Positions 8,520 through 17,284 of a stretch of DNA of 64,000 bases are shown in pieces. The translations under genes and the position numbers were made by a program. Position 1 is the stretch's first letter. Every line of letters starts with the position of its first letter. Origin of the DNA: Shimia aestuarii (lineage in GTDB: Bacteria; Pseudomonadota; Alphaproteobacteria; Rhodobacterales; Rhodobacteraceae). Location: contig NZ_FOTQ01000011.1 of assembly GCF_900114635.1 (NCBI RefSeq), positions 1 through 64,000 of the forward strand, written 5' to 3'. The notes below the pieces were generated by a model. It had not been told where the DNA came from. It ran no database searches and saw nothing but the letters and a program-made list of their open reading frames with translations.

Positions 8520-9661
8520 GCTTGACCACCTTCGCTCAGCAACGCCTTGGCAATGATCAGGCGCTGGATTTCGTTTGTGCCCTCGTAGATTTGAGTGATC
8601 TTGGCGTCACGCATCATGCGCTCTACCGGGACACCACGTAGATAGCCGTAGCCGCCGTGGAGTTGCACCGCATCAACGGCCACCGACATCGCGGCATCCG
8701 AGCAAGCAGCCTTGGCCATTGACGCCAGGCTGCGCGCCTGCGGATCGCCGCGCATCGCGAAATCGACTGCGCGATAAAGCAACGCGCGCGCGCTTTCGAC
8801 CCGTATGGCCATATCGCCGATCTTTTCTTGGATCAGCTGGTAGCGCGCCAGCAGTTTGCCCTGCGATTTTCGCTCTTTGACATAGGAGGCGGCCTGATCC
8901 AGCGCGCCCTGGGCGACGCCAAGCGCCTGACCTGCGATCACCGGGCGTGAATGGGTGAGCGAGAGGCCCATGCGCGCCAAGCCGCCACTGCGGTCTCCGA
9001 CAATGCGGTCCAGCGGGATGCGGCAATCGTCAAAAATCACATCGGATGTGGGCGAACCGCGCAGGCCCATCTTGTCTTCGGGTGGACCAAAGCAGATGCC
9101 GGGGTCGTCGGCGTTGACCATGAAAATGGCGAAATCTTCGTCCAGCCGGGCAACGACCAGATACCAGTGGGCCCAGCTGCCGTTGGTGATGAAACGTTTT
9201 GTGCCATTGAGCACCCAGCAATCGTCCTGCTCGACGGCGCGTGTTGTCATGCCGGCCATGTCGGTGCCGCCTTGCGGCTCGGTGATGCACCATGCGGTGC
9301 GCAGTTCGCCTGCGGCAACGGGCGGGATGATGGCCTGTTTCAATTCAGCCGAACCAAACCGCACAAGCGGATCAAGCGTGCCCCAAGCCGCGGTCATGGT
9401 CAGTGCGGACGCCGAACAGACCCGCGCCATTTCCTCGACCGCGATTACTTGTGCCATCAAATCCCCGCCGCCGCCGCCATATTCCTCGGGCAGGCCGAGG
9501 CCGAGCAGTTCGTTTTCGCGAAAGATTTCGAATTGCGCATCGGGCGGGCCGCCGGTCTTGTCCAGATCCACGGCCAGTGGTTCGATCTTGTCGCAAGCGA
9601 TACGGCGCACCATGTCGCGAAAAGCCTCGTATGTATCCCAGGATTCACTCATTGTTTTCAT
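8516..9661 (-). CDS. Acyl-CoA dehydrogenase
   Basis: About 381 residues with the standard FAD acyl-CoA dehydrogenase layout: N-terminal helical domain, middle beta domain (CITEPQGGTDMAG, GTKRFITNG), and C-terminal helical domain ending QIYEGTNEIQRLIIAKALL, where the Glu of YEGT is the usual catalytic base. It introduces an alpha-beta double bond into an acyl-CoA using electron-transfer flavoprotein. ATG at 9661 follows CAGGGAG closely; ATG at 9652 is an alternative. It overlaps both neighbours, so it is translationally coupled in a CoA-transferase operon, suggesting the acid is first activated to its CoA ester and then desaturated. Confidence 0.92.
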   Translation of the reverse strand: MKTMSESWDTYEAFRDMVRRIACDKIEPLAVDLDKTGGPPDAQFEIFRENELLGLGLPEEYGGGGGDLMAQVIAVEEMARVCSASALTMTAAWGTLDPLVRFGSAELKQAIIPPVAAGELRTAWCITEPQGGTDMAGMTTRAVEQDDCWVLNGTKRFITNGSWAHWYLVVARLDEDFAIFMVNADDPGICFGPPEDKMGLRGSPTSDVIFDDCRIPLDRIVGDRSGGLARMGLSLTHSRPVIAGQALGVAQGALDQAASYVKERKSQGKLLARYQLIQEKIGDMAIRVESARALLYRAVDFAMRGDPQARSLASMAKAACSDAAMSVAVDAVQLHGGYGYLRGVPVERMMRDAKITQIYEGTNEIQRLIIAKALLSEGGQA

Positions 9662-10820
9662 TGCTCCCTGTTGGTTTTTTTGGCCGGCGTGGGGGCCATT
9701 GCAGACTGCGTGAGGTGGCGGCGCCGTTGCCTTTGAGCACGGCGCCAACCGTGTCGGCAGACAAGCCTGCCGCGATCAGCACGGCTTCTGTGCGGTCGGT
9801 CATGTCGCGTGGGGGCGGGGGCTGGTCATCGCCGTCAAAACGTGGCGCCAGCGGAACAGTGCCGGGGGCGCGGGTCAGGCGGTGGGCGATCTGCGCATCA
9901 TTACGCACTTCGTCGGGGGCCAGAACCGGGGTGACACAGGCGTCGGCACCTTCGAAAACCGCTGTCCACTCGGCGCGGTTTCGGCTGGCAAATGCTCGAG
10001 CAAAGCGCGCCTCAAGCGCGGGCCATATGTCGGGATCCATATAGTTGGGCATGGGGTCGTCAAACTCCAGCCCTTTCCACAAATTGGTGAAAAACGCGGG
10101 TTCGAGCGCGCCCACGGCCATATAGCCGCCGTCTGCGCATTCATAACAGCGGTAAAAAGGTGCCCCGCCGTCGAGCAGCCCTTTTCCGCGCGCTGGCATG
10201 AAATCGGTGCCCCACATTTCGGCATGCATGGCCATCATCGACAGACACCCGTCGACCATGGTGGCGTCGATCACGCGGCCTTTGCCAGTGCGGACGCGTT
10301 CGGTCAGCGCGGCTAGGATGCCGATTACTGCGAACAGGCTGCCACCACCGAAATCCGCAACCAGATTCAACGGAACCGACGGCGGCGCATCAGGCGGACC
10401 CATTGCGCCCAAAACGCCCGAAACCGCGAGGTAGTTGATGTCGTGTCCGGCCTCTTGCGCGCGCGGTCCGTCCTGTCCGTATCCGGTGAGCGAGCAGTAA
10501 ACCAAGCGCGGGTTCAGGGCGCATAGTTCATCTGCTCCGGCACCGATGCGGGCGGCGACGCCGGGGCGGAACCCTTCGACCAGAACGTCGGCGTGGCGCG
10601 CCAGATGGTGCAACGCATCGCGGCCTTCGGGCGATTTCAGATCAAGGCGGATCAGCGTCTTGCCCCGCGCGACAACAGGCGCGACGCTCGCATCACTGCC
10701 GGCACCGACGGTAATGACTTCGGCACCCATGTCGGCCAACAACATTGTGGCATATGGACCGGGGGCAAGTCGCGACAGGTCGAGAACACGGATTCCGGAC
10801 AAAGGGCGCGGTGCGGTCAT
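9645..10820 (-). CDS. CaiB/BaiF family CoA-transferase (alpha-methylacyl-CoA racemase-like)
   Basis: A 391-residue second class III CoA-transferase of the operon, clearly diverged from the one at 7371-8519. It has the N-terminal GIRVLDLSRLAPGPYATMLLADMGAEVI signature, EGFRPGVAARIG, and the ADFGGGSLFAVIGILAALTER region with the catalytic Asp in VADFGGG. Some family members are racemases (AMACR) rather than transferases; the LSRLAPGP and DFGGG patterns resemble that branch. It overlaps the GH105 gene by four bases upstream and the dehydrogenase gene downstream. The C-terminal proline-rich tail is unremarkable. Confidence 0.88.
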   Translation of the reverse strand: MTAPRPLSGIRVLDLSRLAPGPYATMLLADMGAEVITVGAGSDASVAPVVARGKTLIRLDLKSPEGRDALHHLARHADVLVEGFRPGVAARIGAGADELCALNPRLVYCSLTGYGQDGPRAQEAGHDINYLAVSGVLGAMGPPDAPPSVPLNLVADFGGGSLFAVIGILAALTERVRTGKGRVIDATMVDGCLSMMAMHAEMWGTDFMPARGKGLLDGGAPFYRCYECADGGYMAVGALEPAFFTNLWKGLEFDDPMPNYMDPDIWPALEARFARAFASRNRAEWTAVFEGADACVTPVLAPDEVRNDAQIAHRLTRAPGTVPLAPRFDGDDQPPPPRDMTDRTEAVLIAAGLSADTVGAVLKGNGAATSRSLQWPPRRPKKPTGSNENNE

Positions 10821-11863
10821 TTCGCGCCCTCGCCTCCCGCAAGTCCGAGCAGTTCGTATGCGGCCAGAATGAAAAAGCCCTGCCCAAAAGGCGCAGAAGC
10901 AAAAGGCACTCCTGGCCCGCCGGGAGGAATGGCAACACCCGGCACCATGCCGTCCGCGCGCACCGATCCGGCGACGACGTTGAAGGCGCGCCAGGCGCTA
11001 TCCAACCAGTTGTCATAAAGCAGGCCCAATCGGACGGCCTTGGCCACGGAATAGGCATAGATCAGGGTCGCCGAGGCCTCTTTCTTGCTGCCAGGTCCAT
11101 CTATGATGTGGCGGAAAAAGCCCGACCGATCCTGATACTTCGCCATCTCACGCAAGGCGCGCATTCCGGTTTCGGCGATAAAGTCACGGGCTGGGTGGGG
11201 GCCCATCATTTCGAGCAAGTCCACAGTCACAGCAGTCAACCAGCCATTCCCGCGCGCCCAGAAGGTCGATTGCGGATAGTGGTTGGGCACCTCGCACCAG
11301 GCGTGGCGGGAAAGGCCGGTGAACGGATCGACCAGTCTTTCAATCGCGACGCGGTGTTGCAGGACCGCTTCTTCCAGATAGCTTGGATCCTCTTTGATCT
11401 GGCCGTAGGACACAAGAAACGGGGTCATCATATAGACCATATCGATCCAGAGTTCCGGCCCTTCGCCACGCGACCAGAATCCGCCGCCCGACGTGCGCGG
11501 TGAATTCATCAGCGCCTGCATCTGCAAATCGGCGGCCTCAAGATAGGCGGTATTGCCGGTGCGTTTGTAATATTCCAGCAAGGGCCGTGCGAGGCTGCTG
11601 GTCAGGGATGCGATAGGTGTGAAAGTCTTGATGTGACCTGGCAATCCATCGACGGCGTCGGAATAGTTCAGGTTGCCGTCGCTATTCTGTGTCGCGACCG
11701 AGCGCGCAATGATGCGTTCGGCCTTTTGCACCGCTTCGGGGTCGTTCCACGTCAGGATGGCCGTCAGGGCAATTGATTTTTCCCAAACATCCCGCTCTTC
11801 GGTGTTGTGCAGCGCGAAATCCGTGACGCGGCCGACGAGTTCTCTGATTTGTGAGTGTTCCAT
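10817..11863 (-). CDS. Glycoside hydrolase family 88/105 protein (unsaturated glucuronyl/rhamnogalacturonyl hydrolase-like)
   Basis: A 348-residue alpha/alpha-barrel protein with the GH105/GH88 hallmarks: a candidate catalytic Asp in LWIDMVYMMTPFL (Asp141), the WARGNGW motif at 202-208, and a C-terminal SATLIYAY...GPGVPFASAPFGQGFFILAAYE stretch. These enzymes hydrate the double bond of 4,5-unsaturated uronic acids at the non-reducing end of oligosaccharides made by polysaccharide lyases. No signal peptide is seen, so it should act in the cytoplasm. It is the first gene of a tight operon with CoA-transferases and an acyl-CoA dehydrogenase, an unusual partnership. The KduD-like remnant nearby would fit uronate metabolism. 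Confidence 0.85.
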   Translation of the reverse strand: MEHSQIRELVGRVTDFALHNTEERDVWEKSIALTAILTWNDPEAVQKAERIIARSVATQNSDGNLNYSDAVDGLPGHIKTFTPIASLTSSLARPLLEYYKRTGNTAYLEAADLQMQALMNSPRTSGGGFWSRGEGPELWIDMVYMMTPFLVSYGQIKEDPSYLEEAVLQHRVAIERLVDPFTGLSRHAWCEVPNHYPQSTFWARGNGWLTAVTVDLLEMMGPHPARDFIAETGMRALREMAKYQDRSGFFRHIIDGPGSKKEASATLIYAYSVAKAVRLGLLYDNWLDSAWRAFNVVAGSVRADGMVPGVAIPPGGPGVPFASAPFGQGFFILAAYELLGLAGGEGAK

Positions 11864-11895
11864 AATGTCCTCCGCAGCAAGGCGTTGCCTCGATA

Positions 11896-11923
11896 TTTAC
11901 ATACCTTCGCGTAGGTAGGTAAA
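11896..11923. promoter_or_regulatory. Palindromic operator, probable TetR binding site
   Basis: Inverted repeat with arms TTTACATACCT (11896-11906) and AGGTAGGTAAA (11913-11923), matching at 10 of 11 positions around a 6-bp spacer. It sits between the divergent GH105 operon and the TetR gene, the usual place for an autoregulating TetR operator controlling both directions. Confidence 0.75.
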
Positions 11924-12056
11924 ATTGCACTGGTGCGTCTGTCAAGCATCTTGGCGGTTCGGAGGCGGACTGATTATGGGGTCACAGGCGGCATACGAGG
12001 TGCTAAATCAGGATCAGCATGCCCCGGCGTGCCATCAGGCCGAGGAGAAAAGACAC

Positions 12057-12689
12057 GTGCCCCAGCAAGCAAGAAAAAGAACCAAGCATGAGATTTCCCG
12101 CGACAAAAGCATCAGCCTGATCAAGGACGCGACCACCGACCTGTTCATCGAACGCGGCTATCACAATTGCCATATCGAGGCGATCGCGCGGGCGCTGGGT
12201 ATGACCAAGGGCGCGGTTTATCATTACTTCGCGTCCAAGGATGAGATTATTCTGTCCTTGCTGCAGGACATCGACACGCGCATCTTTGAAGCTCTTGACC
12301 GCGTAGAAGGCAATTCGACACCAACGGCAACCCAGAGACTGTTGGCGTTTCTCCATGCGCAGGCTGCTTATGCCGTGCAAAACCCGAAAGCGTTCACCAT
12401 GCTGGTGCTGTGCTCCTTCAGCTTTGCGGGTGACGACAGCCCTGTTGCAGAGTGTGTTCGTGCCATTTTTGAGCGACAGGAAACGATCATCGGAGAGATC
12501 TTGGCTGAGGGCGTGGCGAGCGCGGAATTCGCGCGCGACATCGTCCCGGCCACGCTGGCGCGCAGCATCGTTGGGGCCTATGCGGGCAATGTGGTGGCTT
12601 GGCAGCGAAGCGGTTTCGACCCTGCGGTGGGCCGTGCATTGGTGGCCGAACTGCGCGCAATGATCTTGGCCCGGATCCGACCGACCTGA
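12057..12689 (+). CDS. TetR/AcrR family transcriptional regulator
   Basis: A 210-residue regulator. The N-terminal helix-turn-helix (about residues 16-62: IKDATTDLFIERGYHNCHIEAIARALGMTKGAVYHYFASKDEI) is classic TetR; the remaining helices form the ligand-binding and dimer domain. GTG at 12057 is chosen because AGGAG lies nine bases before it and because the family start precedes the HTH by about 15 residues; upstream in-frame starts would add an unlikely 44-residue leader. It is divergent from the GH105/CoA-transferase operon and probably represses it, with an acyl-CoA or sugar-derived ligand as inducer (inference). Confidence 0.9.
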   Translation: MPQQARKRTKHEISRDKSISLIKDATTDLFIERGYHNCHIEAIARALGMTKGAVYHYFASKDEIILSLLQDIDTRIFEALDRVEGNSTPTATQRLLAFLHAQAAYAVQNPKAFTMLVLCSFSFAGDDSPVAECVRAIFERQETIIGEILAEGVASAEFARDIVPATLARSIVGAYAGNVVAWQRSGFDPAVGRALVAELRAMILARIRPT

Positions 12690-12700
12690 CTTTTCATGGA

Positions 12701-12978
12701 GGTTCTGGCGATTTTCGCGGCCCAGAGGGGCGGTGTCAGAAGGAATCCGGTTGAGACCGGCAAGGCGGTCTCGTAGCTTCTCTGCATGTCGAAACGTGAT
12801 CCGTTCAAATACTTCCACAGCAGCCCAGAGATCATTCGTCTGGCGGTCATGCTGTACGTCAGATTTCCCCCTGTCATTGCGCAATTTCGAGGATCTGCTT
12901 CACGAGCGCGGCGTCGATGTCAGCCACGAAACGATCCGGTTCTGGTGGCAAAGGTTTGGCCCAATTTTTGCGTCCTAG
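12701..12978 (+). pseudogene. IS6-family transposase remnant (N-terminal, frameshifted)
   Basis: From ATG at 12786 the text reads SKRDPFKYFHSSPEIIRLAVMLYVRFP, then switches frame to read FEDLLHERGVDVSHETIRFWWQRFGP. Together these are the first ~65 residues of an IS6 transposase with one frameshift near 12880; the catalytic domain is missing. A possible left end (GGTTCTGGCG) lies at 12701. It is a decayed fragment next to a group II intron fragment. Confidence 0.75.
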
Positions 12979-13039
12979 ATCAGAAAACGGCGGATTGAAG
13001 GGATGAAATCCAGCCGCAGTGGGGTTGGCATATGGACGA

Positions 13040-13904
13040 AAGTGTGCCGCGAGGCTCCGGCATATGATGCGGGTGCAGAGCTGCACGAAAGATGAAGGGA
13101 GGCCCCTCGAAGCCGGCCGTCAGGGGCAGGCTTCAAACCACTGCAAGCTGCGACGGTAAAGAGCCGTGGTGGTGAGCGTTGTAGAAAAGGCGGGCTTCGA
13201 GCCCGTCAGGTGCGGTCTGGAGAGACGAGCGTAAGCGAACCGCTGATAAAGTGTCGAAAAGTGCAAGATGATGGCGAAACCGGGGGGAATTCGTTAACTT
13301 GGGACGAGGCTGGGGGGCAACCTGATTTTTGCCCAGATGGCATCCGGCATGAAGGCGGCGTGACCCTTGATCAGTCTTTCGTGTGGAACGCGGGAACCTG
13401 TCGCCCCGATGACAAGCGAGAAACCCAAGCAGGCAGACCCTGTGAGGGTGAGATTACCGATGCGGGGCACAGGGGCGGAGCAACCGGTAGTGGTGATGAA
13501 GGTCCTGTAATGGGGCTGGAGCGAATGGGTTGCGTTGTTCAGCTCTGGAGCGGGGATAACCGGCGACGGGAGGATCCTCGTGAATAGGGCAAAGCCATAT
13601 GCTTTTCCGAAAAGGGAGGTATGGAACGCATACAAGCGGGTTAGAGCCAACCAGGGAGCGGTTGGCGTTGACGGCCAGACGATTGCGGACTTCAAGGCTG
13701 ATCTTTTGAACAATCTCTACAAGCTCTGGAATTGGCTGTAGTCGGGTAGCTACTTTCCGCCTCCGGTGCGGCGGGTCGATATCCCGAAGAGCGATGGCAA
13801 GACACGGCCGCTGGGCATACCCACGGTTGCGGACCGCATCGCCCAGATGGTGGTCAAACATCATCTGGAACCGCAGGTGGATCCCAAATTCCACCCGGAT
13901 TCCT
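13040..13904 (+). mobile_element. Group II intron, 5' part only
   Basis: A region of intron-like RNA sequence begins with a GTGTGCC-type 5' boundary (about 13040) and runs through a long structured stretch without coding potential (13040-13570) into the start of an intron-encoded reverse transcriptase. The order (boundary, about 0.5 kb ribozyme leader, RT with ribosome site) is that of bacterial group II introns. Sequence identity to an RT gene stops abruptly at 13904, so most of the RT, the maturase and ribozyme domains V-VI are missing. The element is dead. The exact 5' boundary is estimated. Confidence 0.7.
13580..13904 (+). pseudogene. Group II intron reverse transcriptase/maturase, truncated
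   Basis: Starting at GTG 13580 after GGGAGG, the frame reads NRAKPYAFPKREVWNAYKRV and GAVGVDGQTI, then SGSYFPPPVRRVDIPK and TRPLGIPTVADRI. These are RT domains 0-1 of LtrA-type proteins. An in-frame TAG at 13739-13741 interrupts it where relatives have Ser, and homology ends at HPDS near 13904. Only about 25% of the usual protein is left. Confidence 0.78.
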
Positions 13905-14027
13905 AACCAGCCGACAGAATTTCAAGCTCAACCGCGCCGCCGCTCTCGCCGAGTGGCGCGATCTCTGCGCGGCGAAAGAGACAAACGTTCAACCCTTCGT
14001 GAGACCGGTTCTCATCGTTCTGACAGG

Positions 14028-14672
14028 GCCTTCGTCGAGGATACGGGATATGATGGTGTTCCATTGCTGTTCTCATGGGCCTCCGACGGGCGTCTCACGA
14101 GCTATGTCTACGACATCAACAGTGCCCTGATCGCCCGCGATGCAATCTATGAAGTCGCAAGCACACTGGGTCGATCATCATTCGACACCATAGAAATCGT
14201 GGCCCATTCCATGGGCAACTTTCTCACCATGGAAGCGCTCCGGACCGGTGTTCAACAAAAGCTTTTCGATTCAACCGGGAAGCTTGCGAACATCATCCTG
14301 GCGTCCCCTGACATCGACTACGATCTGTTTGCGGCACAGGTGCGTTCCATTCCACCAGAGAAGCGCCGGTTCTTCGTTCTCATTTCCGATGATGACCAGG
14401 CATTTCGCCTGTCGGAATTTCTCTCGCGCCGTCCGAGGGTCGGCAATATCGATGCGGATCGACTGACCAGACTTGGCGTAAACGTCATTGATCTGAGCGA
14501 GGTGAAGGATAAAAGCTCGATCCATCACACGAAATTCAGCGAAGCGCCCGAAGTGGTGCAACTTCTCGGAACGCGCATCTTGGCCGGAGACAGTTATTCC
14601 AACAACGAACCGACCTTGCTGGGCGAAGTGATTGTCTTCGGAGCCGGTGGCGCCCTGGAGATCATCAAGTGA
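14028..14672 (+). pseudogene. Alpha/beta hydrolase (DUF900 type), 5'-truncated
   Basis: The open frame contains a DUF900-type alpha/beta hydrolase from about 14028: GYDGVPLLFSWASDGRLTSYVYD, then the nucleophile elbow AHSMGN and the C-terminal Asp/His region (SIHHTKFSE). The first strands, with the VHGYN motif that normally precede this part, are missing; the sequence upstream (13905-14027) has a different open frame of no recognised family. No proper start remains, so it is called a pseudogene. Many relatives are exported or lipid-anchored, but that cannot be judged here. The truncation point lies next to the intron fragment. Confidence 0.68.
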
Positions 14673-14856
14673 GCGGATGACACAAATAGCACTTTCGGTG
14701 ATTGGGGGCGATGTGTGCCATCGCAGTCTGAGTGACGCAACTTGCCCAGGTCAATCCGCAGGACGATCCGATGGTTGACCTTGATTGCCAGAAGCGACAA
14801 AGCTCACCCATACCGGATGCGGATCAAAGTGTGGTTGACCGAACGTCGCCGTGCAA

Positions 14857-15897
14857 ATGAATGGAGATATCATCTTGGCTGACACCACCTTGGTATACCT
14901 GATGGGCGAAACGCTCCTGACCGTGGTATTGCCCATCCTCATGCTCGTGATTTGGGCGCTCGCAGTCCGCTTTCGCATGCTGCGTGGAGTCTTGGGTAAG
15001 TACCCCTTTACGAGCGCGATCATCGAGATTGCGTTGGTTCTGACGGGGAGCTGGAGCCTTGGAACAGCAGCCGAGATCTTTCGCGACACTCTCTTGTCCG
15101 ATCAAACGCAGACTCGGCCGGGGATGTTGGTCAGGCTTGCTATGTACCTTGCCATTTCCTTCAGCGTCGCGAGGCTTGTGGAAGCGGCGGCCGTCTCGCG
15201 GGAGCGTCATGGGCGCGGCGATGGCCTCTCGCGGCTTTCCCGAACATTTCTGCATGGGGTCTGTGTCCTTGCCGGCCTGCTCGTCTTCTTCGCCGCGAAC
15301 GATTTTCCGCGGCTGACGGTGGTCGTCGGAGGTTTCGCTGCGGTCCTCGCCTTCGCGCTGCGGCAGACGCTTACGGACATCGTCGCCGGGGCGGCACTGT
15401 CGATAGAACATCCCTTCAAACGCCGTGATTGGGTAATGCTGGAGGACGGCACCGTCGCTCAGGTTGTCGACATGGATTGGCGGGCAACGCATCTTCGGGG
15501 CTGGGATCGCGCGATCTTCCTCGTTCCGAATGCGCAACTGGCAAGTCAGTGTCTGCGGATTCTTCCGAAGCCGGGCGAGCTTTACGCGGAAACCTACACA
15601 ATCCTTGTTTCCGGTGACGAGGACCCGAAGCGCGTGAAGTCCCTTCTGGAGGAGGCGGCCCGAGAATCTGAGACCCTTCTGACCCGTCCAGCCCCCGTGA
15701 TCCGGCTGGCCGACGCTTCGTCACTCCCCTACCGCTATTCGCTGTGGGTGCACTTCGACGGCTACATGGCGAGCTTTGCAGGGCGTGAGGAGCTTTTCTC
15801 TAACACCCACAAGATGTTCGCCGAGGCGGGCATACAGGTGACGACCGAGATTCAGGATGTTCGGGTCGAGCGGAAGCGCTCTACAATTCGTCCTTGA
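14857..15897 (+). CDS. MscS-family mechanosensitive ion channel
   Basis: A 346-residue membrane protein. Four hydrophobic segments are visible near residues 9-35, 50-70, 90-110 and 133-150, followed by the MscS pore and beta domain: GFAAVLAFALRQTLTDIVAGAALSIEHPFKRRDWV, then DMDWRATHLRGWDRAIFLVPNAQLAS. The C-terminal alpha/beta vestibule domain is present. Such channels open on membrane tension and release solutes in hypo-osmotic shock. ATG 14857 has no strong ribosome site; ATG 14851 is equally possible. It stands alone between debris and a convergent AraC gene. Confidence 0.88.
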   Translation: MNGDIILADTTLVYLMGETLLTVVLPILMLVIWALAVRFRMLRGVLGKYPFTSAIIEIALVLTGSWSLGTAAEIFRDTLLSDQTQTRPGMLVRLAMYLAISFSVARLVEAAAVSRERHGRGDGLSRLSRTFLHGVCVLAGLLVFFAANDFPRLTVVVGGFAAVLAFALRQTLTDIVAGAALSIEHPFKRRDWVMLEDGTVAQVVDMDWRATHLRGWDRAIFLVPNAQLASQCLRILPKPGELYAETYTILVSGDEDPKRVKSLLEEAARESETLLTRPAPVIRLADASSLPYRYSLWVHFDGYMASFAGREELFSNTHKMFAEAGIQVTTEIQDVRVERKRSTIRP

Positions 15898-16028
15898 TGC
15901 CGTGGCGCCGTTCGTTGCTTCAGTGACCCCCCGGATATCCTCCACCCGATGCGAAAGTCCGGGTGGGCTAGAGGGCCGGATGGCGAAGTGCCATGAAGGG
16001 TACGATCGGTGCATCAGTGCGTTAGGGC

Positions 16029-17108
16029 TCATCCTTTACGGTTCGTTCTGGTACTGGACCCGGATCCGTTATCCACAACTTGGGCATCCGGATCCGATTT
16101 GGATTCGGCCCGAAAACCTGTGGGCGTCTTGCCGGTCCATCGCCTGAATGCCCTGTCGAGGGCGGCCGGGCCGGAGAGGCCTACCTGAAGGGCGATTTGC
16201 GAGATGGGTAGCGTTGTGTTCGAGAGGAGGTCTTCGCTGACGCTCTGGCGCACGTCGTCTTTCATCTGGCTGAAGGAGGTGCCCTCTGCCTGCAAGATGC
16301 GCTGTACACGACGAGGATGCAGGCCACAGAGCGCGGCAAATCCATCAAGAGATGGATCGTGGTGCGCGATGTTATCCGCAAGCACGCTGCGAAGATAGCA
16401 AAGGGTTGCTTCGCTGCCGCTGGCGCCGCCGGTCGCGAATTCCCCTCGTGGCGCTTCCACAGGGTCCCAGTCCAGCGAGAATGAAGCCCAAAGCCATTGC
16501 GGCGGAAATGAAATCCTCAAGCCGTCGATCTGGGATGTGATAAGCGCCTGTTTCGGCAGAAACCCCGGCGGAAGACCTGCGGTGCTCGGCACAGTGACGA
16601 GGAAGTCATTGGGGTTGAAAGTGTCACCGATACCCAGCCTGATCACGGTCACGTAGAAGGCGGCGCTGACAGCATCCACTTGACTTGATGGCTTCGACAC
16701 CCTGATCGTGCGCTGAACCTCCAAGCTTGCAACGTCGGGTGAAACGAATAAGGAATACTTTACATTGTCGACTTGCTTCGAAACTTCCACCACCACTTGG
16801 GAGAGGAAATCTCCCAAGGTGCGAGCCTGGCGCGCCGCGTCCCGGAGCCCGGGCGTCCCCTTCCGGGCGGTTTCGATGGCCACCGTTGCGCAAAAATGTG
16901 GGTCGCCGAGCGTTTCGGCCATGTCCTCAATGGCCGCATAAAGGGCGGTCGCCTCAATCAGCATTGCGGGATCGGTCAGCGCGCGGCGCGGAATCCTGTA
17001 GCGGGCAAGGACAGCTTCTATATCGCCGCCCCGCAAGGTGAATGCCTTGGCGAGCGGGAACAACGTCAACACTGCCCGGGTGAACTTCGGTGTAGATGGT
17101 TTGCTCAT
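16029..17108 (-). CDS. AraC family transcriptional regulator
   Basis: A 359-residue regulator with an N-terminal arabinose-binding-like domain of the OruR/ArgR-type AraC group (residues ~20-210) and a C-terminal double helix-turn-helix (about 245-335), including VSEDLLSNTTLPISQIALQVGLSGPAALDRAFRRWTGKTPTGFR. ATG at 17108 is preceded by AAGGAG at the right distance. It is divergent from the hydrolase cluster that begins at 17285 and is the best candidate for its local regulator (inference from position). Relatives include regulators of amino-acid and opine catabolism. Confidence 0.87.
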   Translation of the reverse strand: MSKPSTPKFTRAVLTLFPLAKAFTLRGGDIEAVLARYRIPRRALTDPAMLIEATALYAAIEDMAETLGDPHFCATVAIETARKGTPGLRDAARQARTLGDFLSQVVVEVSKQVDNVKYSLFVSPDVASLEVQRTIRVSKPSSQVDAVSAAFYVTVIRLGIGDTFNPNDFLVTVPSTAGLPPGFLPKQALITSQIDGLRISFPPQWLWASFSLDWDPVEAPRGEFATGGASGSEATLCYLRSVLADNIAHHDPSLDGFAALCGLHPRRVQRILQAEGTSFSQMKDDVRQSVSEDLLSNTTLPISQIALQVGLSGPAALDRAFRRWTGKTPTGFRAESKSDPDAQVVDNGSGSSTRTNRKG

Positions 17109-17284
17109 CCGGACTCCTTGTCTCATCTTTCAACGGATTACCCAACGCGACTAGATTGTGCCACCGCTGGCATTAGATGCAAAGACTTGACCTCGCGGGC
17201 AGTGTAGCTTTTGGGCTAGTCACGAACAGATTCTGGCGTCATGTGCTCGGCGCCCGTGACCTCTGTCAGCCCAGGAGCCTGTCA

